This document shows, piece after piece, positions 23,661-34,474 of a DNA stretch of 64,000 nt; the first letter of the stretch is position 1; every line of letters begins with the position of its first letter. The DNA comes from Sabethes cyaneus (taxonomy: Eukaryota; Arthropoda; Insecta; Diptera; Culicidae). The stretch covers positions 71,925,338 to 71,989,337 of the forward strand of contig NC_071354.1 in NCBI RefSeq assembly GCF_943734655.1, read 5' to 3'. The position numbers and the translations under genes are program-made. The notes below the pieces were generated by a model. The model saw nothing but the letters and a program-made list of their open reading frames with translations. It ran no database searches and was not told where the DNA came from.

Positions 23661-24119
23661 GGACCATGGGAATGTGGAGCAAATTCGTTAGCTCGCAGCA
23701 GATGATATTAATGGAAATGACGCTGATATGAAAGGGAAAATGATAGCAATGTAATAAGAGGTTTATCTGCTATTAGCATTGAGTGCGCTGTTGCTGTTAC
23801 GCGTTGGAGTAGTTCCGGAGAAAGGGGCTCTAATGAATACAAGTAGGCATCCGTTAAGTGGATGCAGTATGAAGAAAGGAGTTAGATTTCATGTAAAGCA
23901 AATAATACTTCGTTATACACTTTATTACGCAATTGATTCATGTGACGAAATGCACAATGTGCTAACTGAGAGCGATATGATTTTTAGGATGTTAATTTAC
24001 TGGTCTACTTGCAGCATATGACAGTTTTTATGTTTTAAAAAATAGTCAATTTGCAAAAACGTAAAGCTAACAAGTAACTTAGTCGCAAATTTTTCTAGGC
24101 TAAATGTTATTACCACGGT

Positions 24120-24910
24120 GTCTATCTCAGGTGGGTATAGATTTTGAAGGTTCTATGCCGGAGGGGTAATGAAGGTAAAACCCTACGAGCAGCCATTCTA
24201 GAAAAACCAAAAACATTCATTTTCAATGATCTCCGTAACCCAAAACCTCGTCTGGCAACTGGACGTCTCCGGAAACTATAGCTACGGATGGCGATCACAT
24301 CAAATGATTGTCCAATAATGATCCGTTGAAGAGAGCATCCAAGATAAAGGAAGAGATGAGTTGTTTGTTTACAGAGACAACTTGTTGAGAACCAACTCGT
24401 CGGTATGGGTCCAAGGAAAACACCCACGCTCACGCGAAAACATCTCCAAGCTCGACTAAAATTCAATAAGGTACATCTAGACTTGAACCCCGAAAAGAAT
24501 AAGAAATGACGAAATAAAAGTAAATTTGAGTGGATCCGATGGAAAACGCTGGGTCTCTACTTCCAAACCTTAGTACACAATGAAAACATTCAAACATGGG
24601 AAGGAAATATCATGATCCGGGGATAATTTTTCTGATTCGGGGCTGGTCCAATTTTCTGGATGAAATCAATACTGAATCAATAACTACATGCTGATATCCT
24701 AGATATCGTAATGACACCAATTGATCTTATACGATGGCCGGGACAGTTGCCTGATCTGAATCCAATAGATGAGCCTATAAAAGATCGTTGAAAGTTCGTG
24801 AGCCCTATGAAGTCAAAAACAAGCAGGAACTGTTGGCCAACATCCAGGGAGCATGGTACGCTATCCCTGTCAGCACATTTTGAAGCCTTGTTGAGTCATC
24901 GCGTGTAGGT
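24120..24910 (+). pseudogene. Tc1-like transposase remnant
   Basis: Broken-frame translation gives Tc1-family pieces in order: a PRKTPTLTRKHLQARLKFN block with KVHLDLNPEKNKK (about 24410-24505), then KFEWIRWKTLGLY, NIMIRG and GAGPIFWMKSILNQ, the central catalytic region. The conserved block WPGQLPDLNPIDEPIKDR (24733-24788) then marks the second catalytic Asp neighbourhood. Numerous stops and frameshifts are present. No ends were identified. Confidence 0.75.
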
Positions 24911-24912
24911 CT

Positions 24913-25035
24913 TAAGGGCCAAACAGAACGCTGCGTTAACGCATCTGTCAGCGTCAATTTGACAGTAAACCCATGGGAAAACTGTCAGAATAACGCTGAC
25001 GGACGCGTTGACGCAACATTCTGTTTGGCCCTTTA
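24913..25035. mobile_element. TA-flanked palindromic MITE (about 120 bp)
   Basis: The whole unit is nearly self-complementary. The left arm AGGGCCAAACAGAACGCTGC (from 24915) pairs with the right arm ending at 25033, with TA at 24913-24914 and 25034-25035. Transcripts would form an almost continuous hairpin. No coding content. Confidence 0.85.
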
Positions 25036-25079
25036 TTGTTTTATCCGTCACTGTGAAAAAGAAGATTGCATCGACTGAA

Positions 25080-26600
25080 CTACATTACAAACTTGTTCGC
25101 CTTACGTCTTATGACAAAACCTGCGTAGAATTACTCCTCCCTCTAATTCGGTCCATGGCAGCTGGTCTGCCGTTGCGCGGGCACCCAGTGCTCGCCAGAT
25201 CTCGATCCACCTGGTCGATGCGAAAGCCATTTTTGCCGGATAGTTGTCCGGCATTCTAGCAACATGTCCTAACCACTTTCTGAACACTGAGTTTGCAATC
25301 GAGACGCGAGACCTGGTGAATCATACTTCGCCTCCATACACCGTTCTCTTGCACTCAGCCAAAGGTAGTTCTTAACACCCGCCGTTCGAAAATTTCGAGT
25401 GCTTGTAGGTCCTCTTCTAGCAATGTCCACGTGTCATACCCGTAGAGGACCACTGGGTTAACTAGCGTTTTGTACAGTGTGTACTTTGTACGGGGGCCCA
25501 GATTGTTCGACCGCAAGTGTAGTAAGCACGACTTCCGTTAATAATACGCTTTTTAATCTCACGGCTGTTATTGTTGTCCTCTGTTGCCAGTGAGCCAAGG
25601 TATACAAACTCGTTGACTACCTCAAACTCATCCCCGGTGATTATCACGGTACTGCCAAAGCGGGCCTGTCGCACTCGGCCCCGCGCGCCAGCATATACTT
25701 TGTTTTAGCCGGATTTATCTTCAACCCAATCTTCTCTGCTTCGTGTTTTAGTCTCGTCTACTGTGGTCTTCCATCGCCTCGAATGTTCTGCCGAAAGCAT
25801 CCACGGCGTCAGCAAAGCCGACTGACTGGATTTATTGAAAATCGTGCCCCACATTTTGATCGCCGCTCTTCTTATAACACCTTCAAGCGCAATATTAAAT
25901 AGCAGGCAGGAAAGAACAACTCCTTGTAAAAGTCCCCTGTGAAATTCGAATTGTTCCGACAATCCACTCGAAATTCTCATACACCACTGGATCCCATCCA
26001 TCCATGATAAATTTGGCAAGCTTACCCAGAAAGCCGTTTTCGTCCAGAATTTTCCTCGGCTCTTGTCGGTTTACACTATCATATGCGGCTTCGAAATCAA
26101 TGAACAGGAGATGCGTTGTGATTTGGAATTTGCGGCACTTCTGGAGGATCTGCCGCGGAGAAAATATTTGGTCCATTGTAGACCGACCCTCCACGAAGTC
26201 AGCGTGGTAACTCTCCACAAATCTATTGGCTATTGGCGATATTCGGTGGAAGATGACTTGGGACAGCACTTTGTAGGTGGCATTCAGGACGGTGATCGGT
26301 AGGTTGTTCTCACAATCCACCTTATCGTCTTTGTTGGAGATAGGGTAAATAACTCCGTCTTTCCACTCCTCCGCTCCGTTCCGCGTTCCACGTAGTCGTA
26401 CCGTATCCAAAATCTTGACAATCGATTGATGTTTGGCACCATTTTAATAAGTTCCGCTCCAGTGCCATCCTTTCACGCTGCTTTGTTGTTCTTCAGCCGT
26501 TGGATGACTTCTTGAACTTCGCTTATCGATTGACAATCCACAAGACCATCACTGATGTTCCGTTCTGTTACGTCGCCTGTTAACGATAGCTGACTGTCAC
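25080..26600 (-). pseudogene. Decayed RTE-like LINE, RT to C-terminus
   Basis: Minus-strand frames from 26600 down to 25080 give RT blocks in order. First is a VIQRLKNNKAA-like block (about 26510). Then come GRSTMDQIFSPRQILQKCRK (about 26150-26210), HLLFIDFEAAYDSVNRQE, and an RGLLQGVVLSCLLFNIALE block (about 25870-25935). Next are EVVNEFVYLGSLATEDNNNS and REIKKRIINGSRAYY (25540-25625). The C-terminal GHVARMPDNYPAKMAFAS closes it (25210-25265). The YADD region is disrupted. Several frameshifts separate the blocks. A related C-terminal block is at 51061-51393. Confidence 0.85.
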
Positions 26601-27354
26601 TGTGATTCCGGCATAAAACTGATACGTAAATTCCAGAGTCATGACAGCTCGATCAGTTATCAAGAAAAAAAAGCCAAATCTTCATACATGTTGATACTAT
26701 CCTCTTTTTCATTCCTTTTATCATATTCGCTATTGAGATGCACCGTACGGACCATAAGAATCAGAAGTGCCCAGTACTAGTCGCCGTCCGGCACTGGGGA
26801 ACTCCTCCTATATCTTAGCCAGAACAGAAGATGAACGTGGAGGTGTTCGGGGCAAGGCTCCGTTTCTATGAAATACACCAACTTCGTGTTTTATCTTGAC
26901 GCGTGAAGGGGAACCCTGATCCCAATTTATTGGATCCTATCAACTCTGTGTTTCGTTACTTTCTGCTACTGTTCCCTAATTCATCTTTTGAACACTAACT
27001 TTAATGTAATGAGATCGAAGATGTCACATACATCTTTGAAGGCTCGAAGACAAGAGTTAAACGCATTGTCCTGAGCAAAGTCCATCCGGTATGGAGGCAA
27101 TGCAAGTAACTGTGTATTACCCACGAAGTCGGCAAGAAAACTCTAACATCCTTTGCTGATTGATAGTTTTACATTTTTTGAGTTGACGCGCATGCCTTTT
27201 TTCCCTTCCTTCTAAGCTTGATCTACTTTACCCACTTATTCGTCGCTGCCAGCACTATCCCATATTATAGCCGTCCCTAGCGAGGATACATTCGTTCCTC
27301 TGACCAGTACTCTTAACTATAGGATGGACTTTTGCACTATCAACAGGCTTCAGG
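26601..27354. other. Unassigned stretch
   Basis: No recognisable gene, repeat boundary or RNA gene. Confidence 0.4.
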
Positions 27355-27517
27355 GGTAAATGTACAATTCAGCATGAAGGAAGAGTAAATAAGGCGCCTG
27401 AGAATAAACTCATGCTAAAGTCACTTGACATCGAATGGCTTGATTTTTCTAAGATTCGAACCAACGACCACTCGCTTATCAAAGCAGACTCGGTAACCTT
27501 GCGGCTACGGAGCCCCC
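27355..27517 (-). mobile_element. tRNA-derived SINE fragment (second family)
   Basis: On the minus strand the head from about 27517 reads TAGCCGCAAGGTTACCGAG (A-box-like) and GGTTCGAATCTTAG (B-box, near 27450-27460). Body sequence runs to about 27355. A- and B-box spacing is tRNA-like, but the stems do not close as a tRNA gene. It differs from the SINE at 20487-20699. Confidence 0.55.
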
Positions 27518-27749
27518 CGTTATTATCGCAGCAAATTAGCAGATTGCTCCTCTCTTGTAGGGGCATACAATCTGTAATCGATAGTTTACATGAAAAATTC
27601 AAAACATCTGCCAACGATAGTACGTATGATGACAAGTATACAATCAAGTCGTTTAAACTAGCTATTGAAGAGCAATGACCCGAGTACACTTCCTTGAGAT
27701 ACGCCAGAAGAAATAAGAAATGTTCGAGAGTGAGCACAGTTCAATACAT

Positions 27750-28050
27750 AGTGCACTAGGTCAGATATGAGCAAATCCCAATCCTCAAGTCCCAAAGGAT
27801 CCTTAGCGTTTACCAGAATATATGGTTACAGTGCCGAAAGGCGGTATACACCGGAATCCACTTAATGCCTTGCTTCGATTTCTTTGGATAAACTTTGCAC
27901 TGTTTACTATTTTTCTAATATCCTTACTAAAGCAACAAAGTAGTGACATTCCACGGTAATTGTAGGCACAGCTGCGTTTTATGGAATGGAACAATGTAGG
28001 CTGATTTCCAAGCAGACAAGTAAGATCTTTCCCGCCTCAAACAATTAAAA
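27750..28050 (-). pseudogene. Jockey-clade LINE RT fragment
   Basis: The minus-strand frame contains KRSCAYNYRGMSLLCCFSKD followed by IRKIV (about 27915-27985), the N-terminal RT block of Jockey-type LINEs (NYRGI..L..SK..E). Little else is preserved. Confidence 0.6.
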
Positions 28051-28142
28051 GTCAGTGCAATCGATATTCTGAGACAGCCGGCAGTTTTTTAAAAGTACTA
28101 GAGAAATATCATCCATTATGTATCACTATACATGATAGCCTC

Positions 28143-29274
28143 TAGTGCAGATATTTCAGGGGGTGATAGAGGACCACATTTGACGAAAAAAAAATCCATC
28201 TATGCATATGGTCAAATCGCAATAAGAATAGAGTTATTAAACATTTTTAGTTTACTGTTATGTATACCTTAAATTAGCTCTAGTGCTAAAGCTATGCTAG
28301 CTAGCTCAATTCTGTTACTTTCATTCAAAATTTGAAAAAATTTTGAATTGAAACTTGGTCTTAAACCTCCTATTTCATAAAATATAGAAACTTTTTAAAA
28401 ACAAAAAGCTTTGAAATAAGTGTTTCTCAATGTGTTCTTATCAAATTTCATCATCATCAGCAAGTGGCGTCAGCGATTGACCATAAAATTTTTCGGATCG
28501 TGGACAATGATTCCAAGATAAGCACAAGGGAAATTGCGGCACAGCCCCATGACACCCTGGAGGAGTGGAGCGCGCTGAGCCGGGTAAAAATGCATCCTTC
28601 CCACACTACAAGTTCAAGAGCTGCTGTCTGCGAATAAAGCTAAGCGGCTTGAGTTTTGCAGAATTATGCAAGTAATAGTGGAGGCAAACCCTAAATTTAT
28701 GAAAAACATTTGTTTTTGCTGTTGCTGTTTTTTATACGTGACATTTTGCGTTCGTCGCACGCGATAATCTGGTGTGCTATACGTGATGCATGAGTTCGTC
28801 AAGTTTTCAGGTGCTAATTCAACACCCAAACCCATATGTTTAAAATTAAATTGCTACAAAACTATAAGAGAAAAGCACTCAGGTCAACGAACGAGTTGTA
28901 GAACGGCACCAGAGCTTCAAATTGGCAAATAGAAGCAATCAATATTATCAAGCCTTTTTAGGAGATTGAAAGGTTAAAAACGCTTTGAAAAGCACTTGTT
29001 TCAATACTTTTTGCTACTAAAAAGTTACTAAATCTCATGAAGTAGGAAGTTTAATTTCCCAATATTTTCAGTGCAATATTTTGTCAACTTTTCAATGGAA
29101 GTAACAGAATTCAGCTAGCTAGTACAGTTTTTGTACTAGAGCTAATTTAAGGTATACAAAACCGAAAACTAAAAATGTTTGATAATTCTGTAACGATTAA
29201 GATTTGACCATATGCGTAGAAGGATTTTTTTCATCAAACGGGGTCCTCTATCATCCTCTGAAATATCTGCACTA
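28143..29274 (+). mobile_element. Decayed mariner-type transposon with long inverted repeats
   Basis: The ends are inverted repeats of about 180-200 bp beginning GTGCAGATATTTCAG after TA (28143-28144 and 29273-29274). Between them, plus-strand translation gives mariner transposase N-terminal pieces: DHKIFRIVDNDSKISTREIA (about 28478-28537), then VQELLSANKAKRLEFCRIMQ and VIVEANPKFMKNI (about 28607-28710), the linker leading to the first catalytic Asp. The catalytic core is deleted. TA flanks and protein pieces agree on Tc1/mariner. Confidence 0.75.
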
Positions 29275-30589
29275 ACAGCAAGCTACCTGTAACTGTAAGC
29301 TACCTAACACCCCGTATATCATAAACTTGGAAAAGATCACAGACATTTTTTGAGCAATATGTACCGTCAAACGGGGTAACTTGCAACAACGCTATATCGG
29401 TCTAATTTAGGGCTGTCTAACCGGTAGTACCGAAACCGGTAATACCGGCCAATTTTTGGATACCGAAATACCGGTTTTGGAAAAGCAAAAAACCGGTATT
29501 TCCGGTATTTTCTAATCTGCTTGTTTTTTTCAATTCCTTATTCGAATAAAAACTAAATTTGATAAAAGAAAATATACTCTTAGAAAAACAACTTGGTGTT
29601 AATGCCGACGAGATTCTTCGACTACTAGCAATGAAGAGAGTGAAATTGTGGGTCAAATAATTATAGCTCTTGAACCCGTTTAAGGTACAGTAGAGTAACT
29701 TTGCTGTAAAAATGTCTTATTGTATGAGCCAGACGTCGCGTTTCAATTTATTTTTGAACAACTTGATATACAAAAGCCACCAAATTATTCGAAGCTCTCA
29801 AATAACGAATTTAGGAAACAAGATCAGGGCCCAGAAACGTCACTTACAATAGTAAATTGTTATTCAACAATGAAGTAATGAAGCTTCAGTTTCAACAGAA
29901 GCAGCGTCGCGTCGTTTCAAAACTGGCTTCAATCAGCGTCATTGAAACGATTTTCACTTCATCATGACGACCGATTTTAAAGTTTCATTTGTATTTCTCT
30001 ATCAAATAGTCAGAGAAAGGTCAGCCTAGACTTTGAACGCAATTGAATTGATTTTGAGTAACATTTCCTACAATTTAACGCATATTATGATTAATCTACA
30101 CAACATCGACAAATGGTGCCTGGCTGTCAATCGTCGTCATTTGACATAGTCAGTAGCTTCAGCTGAAACTTGCTTGAAACGTTCTGTTCAACAAATGAGA
30201 CAAGTCGCTTCAGTATGAAGCGAAGGTAAGGGAAAGTTAGCTTCATTTATTTGTTTCGACGATGCCGGATTCTGATCAGAATACGGGGATCTTTGCACTT
30301 TTTGAGCATTCTTGCCATCAAAGGATCTGCCAGTAAAGAATTTGGAATATTTTTCAAGTCTTTTGAGTGATACAATGATTAAACAAGGAGATGAAATCTG
30401 CATCTCACTATCTTCGAATAGTGGGATTGATAACAAAGAAGAGAAGGTATTTGTGAACGATGATGAAGAGGATGACGTTATGCAGGAGTTCCGGTTTGGG
30501 GATAGAGAAAAAATTGTTGAGAGGCTGTAGGAGACCGGAGTATTAATTATGCTGGAAGCTACAATACAAGATATTTAGTAAATAATTAA

Positions 30590-30786
30590 AGGCGGGTTTC
30601 CCTACTATAAATTTGAAGAAATGGAAGGAAAATTCCTGATGTGCTTAGAGCCGTTCGCCAGACATCGATGATAGCGGAAGTTTTTTCAATTGTTGGAAGT
30701 GTTGGCAATAAAATACGTTCTAGTAAGGGAACTAAATCGCATAGAGTATTATATCTGCTTAAATTCTACTTTGCCAAGCAACAATA
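30590..30786 (+). pseudogene. hAT transposase C-terminal dimerisation remnant
   Basis: Translation near 30640-30785 gives RAVRQTSMIAEVFSIVGSVG, then NKIRSSKGTKSHRVLYLLKF ending YFAKQQ and a stop. This matches the hAT C-terminal dimerisation (hATC) pattern of S-x-E-R-x-FS-x-AG...R-x-x-L followed by K-S/F-x-F, with the usual S-E-R replaced. A short upstream ORF (30312-30530) with an acidic tail may be part of the same degraded protein. Confidence 0.7.
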
Positions 30787-30935
30787 GGGGAGTGTCGTCG
30801 TGGTTGGGCCACGTTTTGGAATTCGCCCATTACTTTCACGTTTCAAAAGGAATTTTGGAAATCTAAATACATCGTTGCAAAGGCCTAAGAATAAGGTATA
30901 TTTCCGGAAAGTTTTGAACTGATTCTCTTGATTTC
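30785..30935 (+). repeat. Solitary arm of the TAGGGGAGTGTCGTCG element family
   Basis: This 150-bp block beginning TAGGGGAGTGTCGTCGTGGT is homologous, in inverted orientation, to the right end of the neighbouring element (about 32120-32274). It lies just after the hAT coding remnant and inside the hAT right boundary, with no matching second end within the hAT. It is therefore a truncated or solo end. Confidence 0.7.
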
Positions 30936-31351
30936 GAATAATCTGCCAATACCGGTTTTTTACCGGTATTACCGGTATTTTCTACGCCAATACCGAAATA
31001 CCGGTTTTCACCAAAAGCGCCCAATACCGACAGCCCTAGTCTAATTTGTTATACTTTATCAATTACTTCAATTTTTAATCTATAACAGTCACTGAACCTT
31101 GTTGATAACAGATCAAAGAAACCTTAGATTTTTTGTTGTTTTGGTGATTTTTAAAAATTCTCACAATATGGTGTTAATTATTGTCATTTTTTCGTCTGTG
31201 AAACAAGTGTTTCTCAAACAAGCACTTCCAATAATAGAAATCTACCATACATTTTTTATAGTAAAGTGAATAATAAGGAAACAAAATAGTTTATTTATGA
31301 TAACCAGTTTTGTTAATCCTGCTTGCTACCATATTATTCGTAAAACAAGTA

Positions 31352-32272
31352 GGGTAATGTTGTTATCGTGGGGCTACTGTTATGATCGGGCCACCACGAT
31401 TTTTTCAGTTTTAGTAACTCGTGATACCTATATACAAGCATTGTAAAACTTCTTATTGTGACAGCTAACTTTTCACAATATTGTGAGATTCAATCGTGTG
31501 TTCAAAACACGCGTACTGAATTCACTGATTGAAACCGTACAAAAAAATTTTCAATGTGCAGTTAACTTTTCTTCAAGAAATGATTCATGAAATGCAATTA
31601 TCGGGATAAATATTGAAAATTTATTAAGTGTGTTGTGCTCTATTCGAAGGCTATTGAAAAATCCCGTCCAGTTAGGTGTTTGGGTAGGGTAAGGGGGTAA
31701 ATGCTACAAAAGCGCTTATTGTAAAGGTCGGGCCACTTGTGTAGTCATGGTTGGGCCACCATAATTTTAAGCACAGAAGCTCAATATTCGTTAGAGAATG
31801 TTAGTCCCGGGAAACATGATGAAAGAAAGTAAAATTAGTACAATAAAAACCTAGATTGTTTTGATTTTTCATTGCAGTAGTACACTTCGGAAAAGTGTAC
31901 AACGCGATATTGATTTTACAAGATCACCAAAAATTTCGCAAAGATTTTATTAAAAATAGGATATTTATTCTTATATGGGCCGTTGCTCACGAAATTCATA
32001 CTTTTGATGTCTCTACATAGAATTCCAATACGTATTTCTTGGATTAAGAGCGGTGGTCCAACCTGTAGAACATGGCCCGAGTATGACAACATTTTTTGTC
32101 TTCACGTCAATGCCTATAACTTATTATTTTTTATGCAATCAGTTCAGGATTTTCCAGAAATATAGCTCATTTTTAGACCTTTTCAACGACCTATTTAGAT
32201 TTTAAAAATTCTTTTTTAAACGGAAGTTATGGGCGAATGTCAAAATGCGGCCCAACCACGACGACATTCTCC
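31352..32272. mobile_element. TA-flanked element with GGGCCACC phrase repeats
   Basis: The left end (GGGTAATGTTGTTATCGTGG, from 31352) and right end (reverse complement GGAGAATGTCGTCGTGGTTG, from 32272) are imperfect inverted repeats. TA flanks lie at 31350-31351 and 32273-32274. GGGCCACC-like phrases occur at about 31387, 31734, 31755, 32052, 32072 and 32249. No ORF. Confidence 0.6.
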
Positions 32273-32856
32273 TACTTAAACAGGATAACTTGCAACAGCT
32301 GGTAGATATAAAATCCGAGAGGTTATGTACAAGACACGACCGCATATAGGTGACGCACGACTACGTAAGTTTCTTTGTGGCGATAATAGCACATATTCAT
32401 TCATGTAATAATACTATTCTTTATGTATACATGCTACATGCAGCATATATGGTTTGTTGAGACTGCATATTGAGAATATTCAATTATTTTCGAATGAATG
32501 TTAATAGCGCCTCAAATCTTACTTTAACATTAAACACTATTTAGTTAGACATATATGTATTTATGTATTTAATTTGATGATATGTATCAAAAAATTGTTT
32601 GGTTGTGCTGCTGGTTGAGAAATTTGGTAAGTCGATAATTTTTACAGCCCTTTTGTATAGTGGATTTACGACACGGAATATCAACTATCATGAATAGCAT
32701 AAAAATTTGAATTCGTATTTTTTTCTTAGTATGTGAAATTATTCTATCCTAGACCTAATAACTTCGGGGTAATTAAAAGTTCTCAAATATACTGCAGATA
32801 AGTTTTTACTTGCACTCACAATTGACAACTGTTGCAAGTTACCCTGTTTGACGGTA

Positions 32857-33359
32857 TATTTTCATAGATTTAAAGTGTCAGGAATAGGGTAGCCAAGTAG
32901 TTGAGAGACAATGAAAATTTTATTTCGATATTGACCACTCTCAATTAGTCATATTTCACCTTATCGATTAGTAAAACAACAAAGTGTTTCCAAACAAGCA
33001 TGTCAGAGTGCACACCGCTACAAAATAAAGTGCGATCAGTACCCTCTTCCGCGGAGCACTTGATTGCCTATTCCACTCCGAAACAGTTAAACAATGATAA
33101 GATAACAAACAGACTCGCGGTCATGTTAGTTTAATTGCCCCAACAATTCGCTCTTCACTAGCTAAACAGCAAATTCCTGTACGCGACTAGATTGTTCGCT
33201 GCAAAAGATAGGTGATGTGCATTCACGCGGCAGCTGTCAGCAGCAAATGTGTTTGATAACACCATCGGATCTTCTAATTAAGTGTGGCAGTCAAAAATAA
33301 ATCCCCTATCCGCCTCTACAGGCAGATCGGTACTACGTGAACATTCAGGGAAAACTTAC
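32857..33359 (-). other. Intron following the second coding exon (part)
   Basis: This is the start, on the minus strand, of the next intron of the PDZ gene. The donor GTAAGTTTT reads leftward from 33359. The interval shows no TE signature and looks low-copy. The next exon was not found to the left. Confidence 0.6.
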
Positions 33360-34345
33360 CTTGATAATTCCGAGTCGGTTGCTCGTCAGCATCAGCTGCA
33401 TCTCTGTCTAATCCACAATCTGGAACGTCCATCGGAGTTGTTTGTTTCGCGTCATCATTCACACAATCACCCGTGCGTAACTCATCGATTTTCGGGACCG
33501 CACTTTCCACTTCCACTTCACTACCACTATCGCCACTAGTGCTAGAGCGTTCAATTCCAACAATGATTCTCTCATGAATCTGTTGAATTTGCTCTGAATT
33601 TGCAGAATTGTCACCGTCCAGTTGTGCTTTGACCAACTCCTCAAAATCACTGTCCACACTATCGCCAACGGGCACCAGCAGTCCCATATCTTCGTCGCAA
33701 AATTCCTGGGTATTATTAGACTCTTGGTCTACATCCCGGTCGGATTCATTTTTCGCTTCCACCTGCGGAACACTAACTTCCTCCGGTGTTGAATCTACCT
33801 CCATCGTGACAACAATCGATTGTGTAGAAGAGTTCTCGTTATCATCAACGAGGTCGTTCATCAACTGATCTAAACGCATTTCGGCATCTCGTTCGGTTCG
33901 GTTTAGTTCGGACGTTGCGATTGCTGTTGCTGCTGTTGGTACCTCCACGGCATTCGGTTGAACTTGGCTCTTATCAGCAGTGTCACTACTACTTTGCTTA
34001 CGGCGCATATCGCCGCCAGCTGTTTCTTGTTCCACGGTGTCATCAACAGCTCCGATTACGTCACTTTGTTTACTATGCCCATCGCCAGCACCGGGGAAAG
34101 CACGATTGGAGGACCTGGCCGGAGGATCACTGGACGGTTTTTGAAGCGCTGGTGTTGAACAGAAGATTTCGATTTTCGTTGCCGGAACCAACGCCAACAC
34201 TGGTTTACCAACGGAATTTTCCGAACCCAACTGATGCGTCTCACCTGAAGAATGGCCATTGAGCTTGGGTTTCGGTTCCCGATGCTGGTTGTTGTTGGAG
34301 TCGTTGAACAACGTTTCCTCAGCAGTGTCGATTATGACGATTGGG
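33360..34345 (-). CDS. PDZ scaffold gene, downstream coding exon
   Basis: This internal exon is 986 nt. The acceptor is TTTCCATTTTCCACAG just upstream of 34345 and the donor is CAAG|GTAAGTTTT at 33360/33359. It opens in phase 2 (one base, C, completes the previous codon), contains 328 codons and leaves one base. The upstream exon ends with two bases (GG), so the join is in frame and encodes Gly. The protein is hydrophilic and disordered: PIVIIDTAEET at the start, Ser/Thr/Asn/Gln-rich and acidic through most of its length, without a recognisable domain or membrane segment. The open frame of about 1 kb in a repeat-rich setting, consensus splice sites and phase match support a real gene. It may be a linker region ahead of further domains. 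Confidence 0.85.
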
Positions 34346-34474
34346 CTGTGGAAAATGGAAACATAAAATAAAAATACATTAATAGTTATGTAACATTTTG
34401 AGTAAATTTTGCAATAATTGTGAAAAAACTTTTATTTTATTTTTTCATGAGATTTAAATACTGTGTTTCACATA

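Larger units (their letters stand above)
29408..31038 (+). mobile_element. hAT deletion derivative with TAGGGCTGTC ends
   Basis: Ends TAGGGCTGTC (29408) and GACAGCCCTA (31038) are flanked by the perfect 8-bp direct repeat GTCTAATT (29400-29407 and 31039-31046), diagnostic of hAT transposition. Subterminal ACCGGTATTWCCGGTATTTT repeats lie at both ends. The only recognisable protein remnant is the C-terminal dimerisation segment, so the catalytic domain is lost. Confidence 0.9.
29364..32854. mobile_element. TA-flanked element carrying two younger insertions
   Basis: The left end CCGTCAAACGGGGTAACTTG (29364-29383) matches the reverse complement of the right end (32835-32854) with one mismatch. 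TA flanks both sides (29362-29363 and 32855-32856). Subtracting the hAT (29408-31038) and the inner TA element (31352-32272) leaves about 0.9 kb, the size of related elements here. The phrase GATAACTTGCAACA recurs inside near 32284. A related family with CCGTCATCCGGGGATACTTG ends is at 62811-63746. The stretch 32310-32460 is homologous to 44820-45020. Confidence 0.75.

Noticed and set aside
27435..27517. A second tRNA gene
   Set aside because: Same reasoning: tRNA-like head of a SINE with mismatched stems.
30785..32274. One element spanning both TAGGGGAGTGTCGTCG-type ends
   Set aside because: It would cross the hAT right boundary and its 8-bp duplication. A better left end exists at 31350, so the 30785 block is a stray arm.
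33458..34262. Plus-strand ORFs opposite the downstream PDZ exon
   Set aside because: They are antisense shadows of the 986-nt coding exon.
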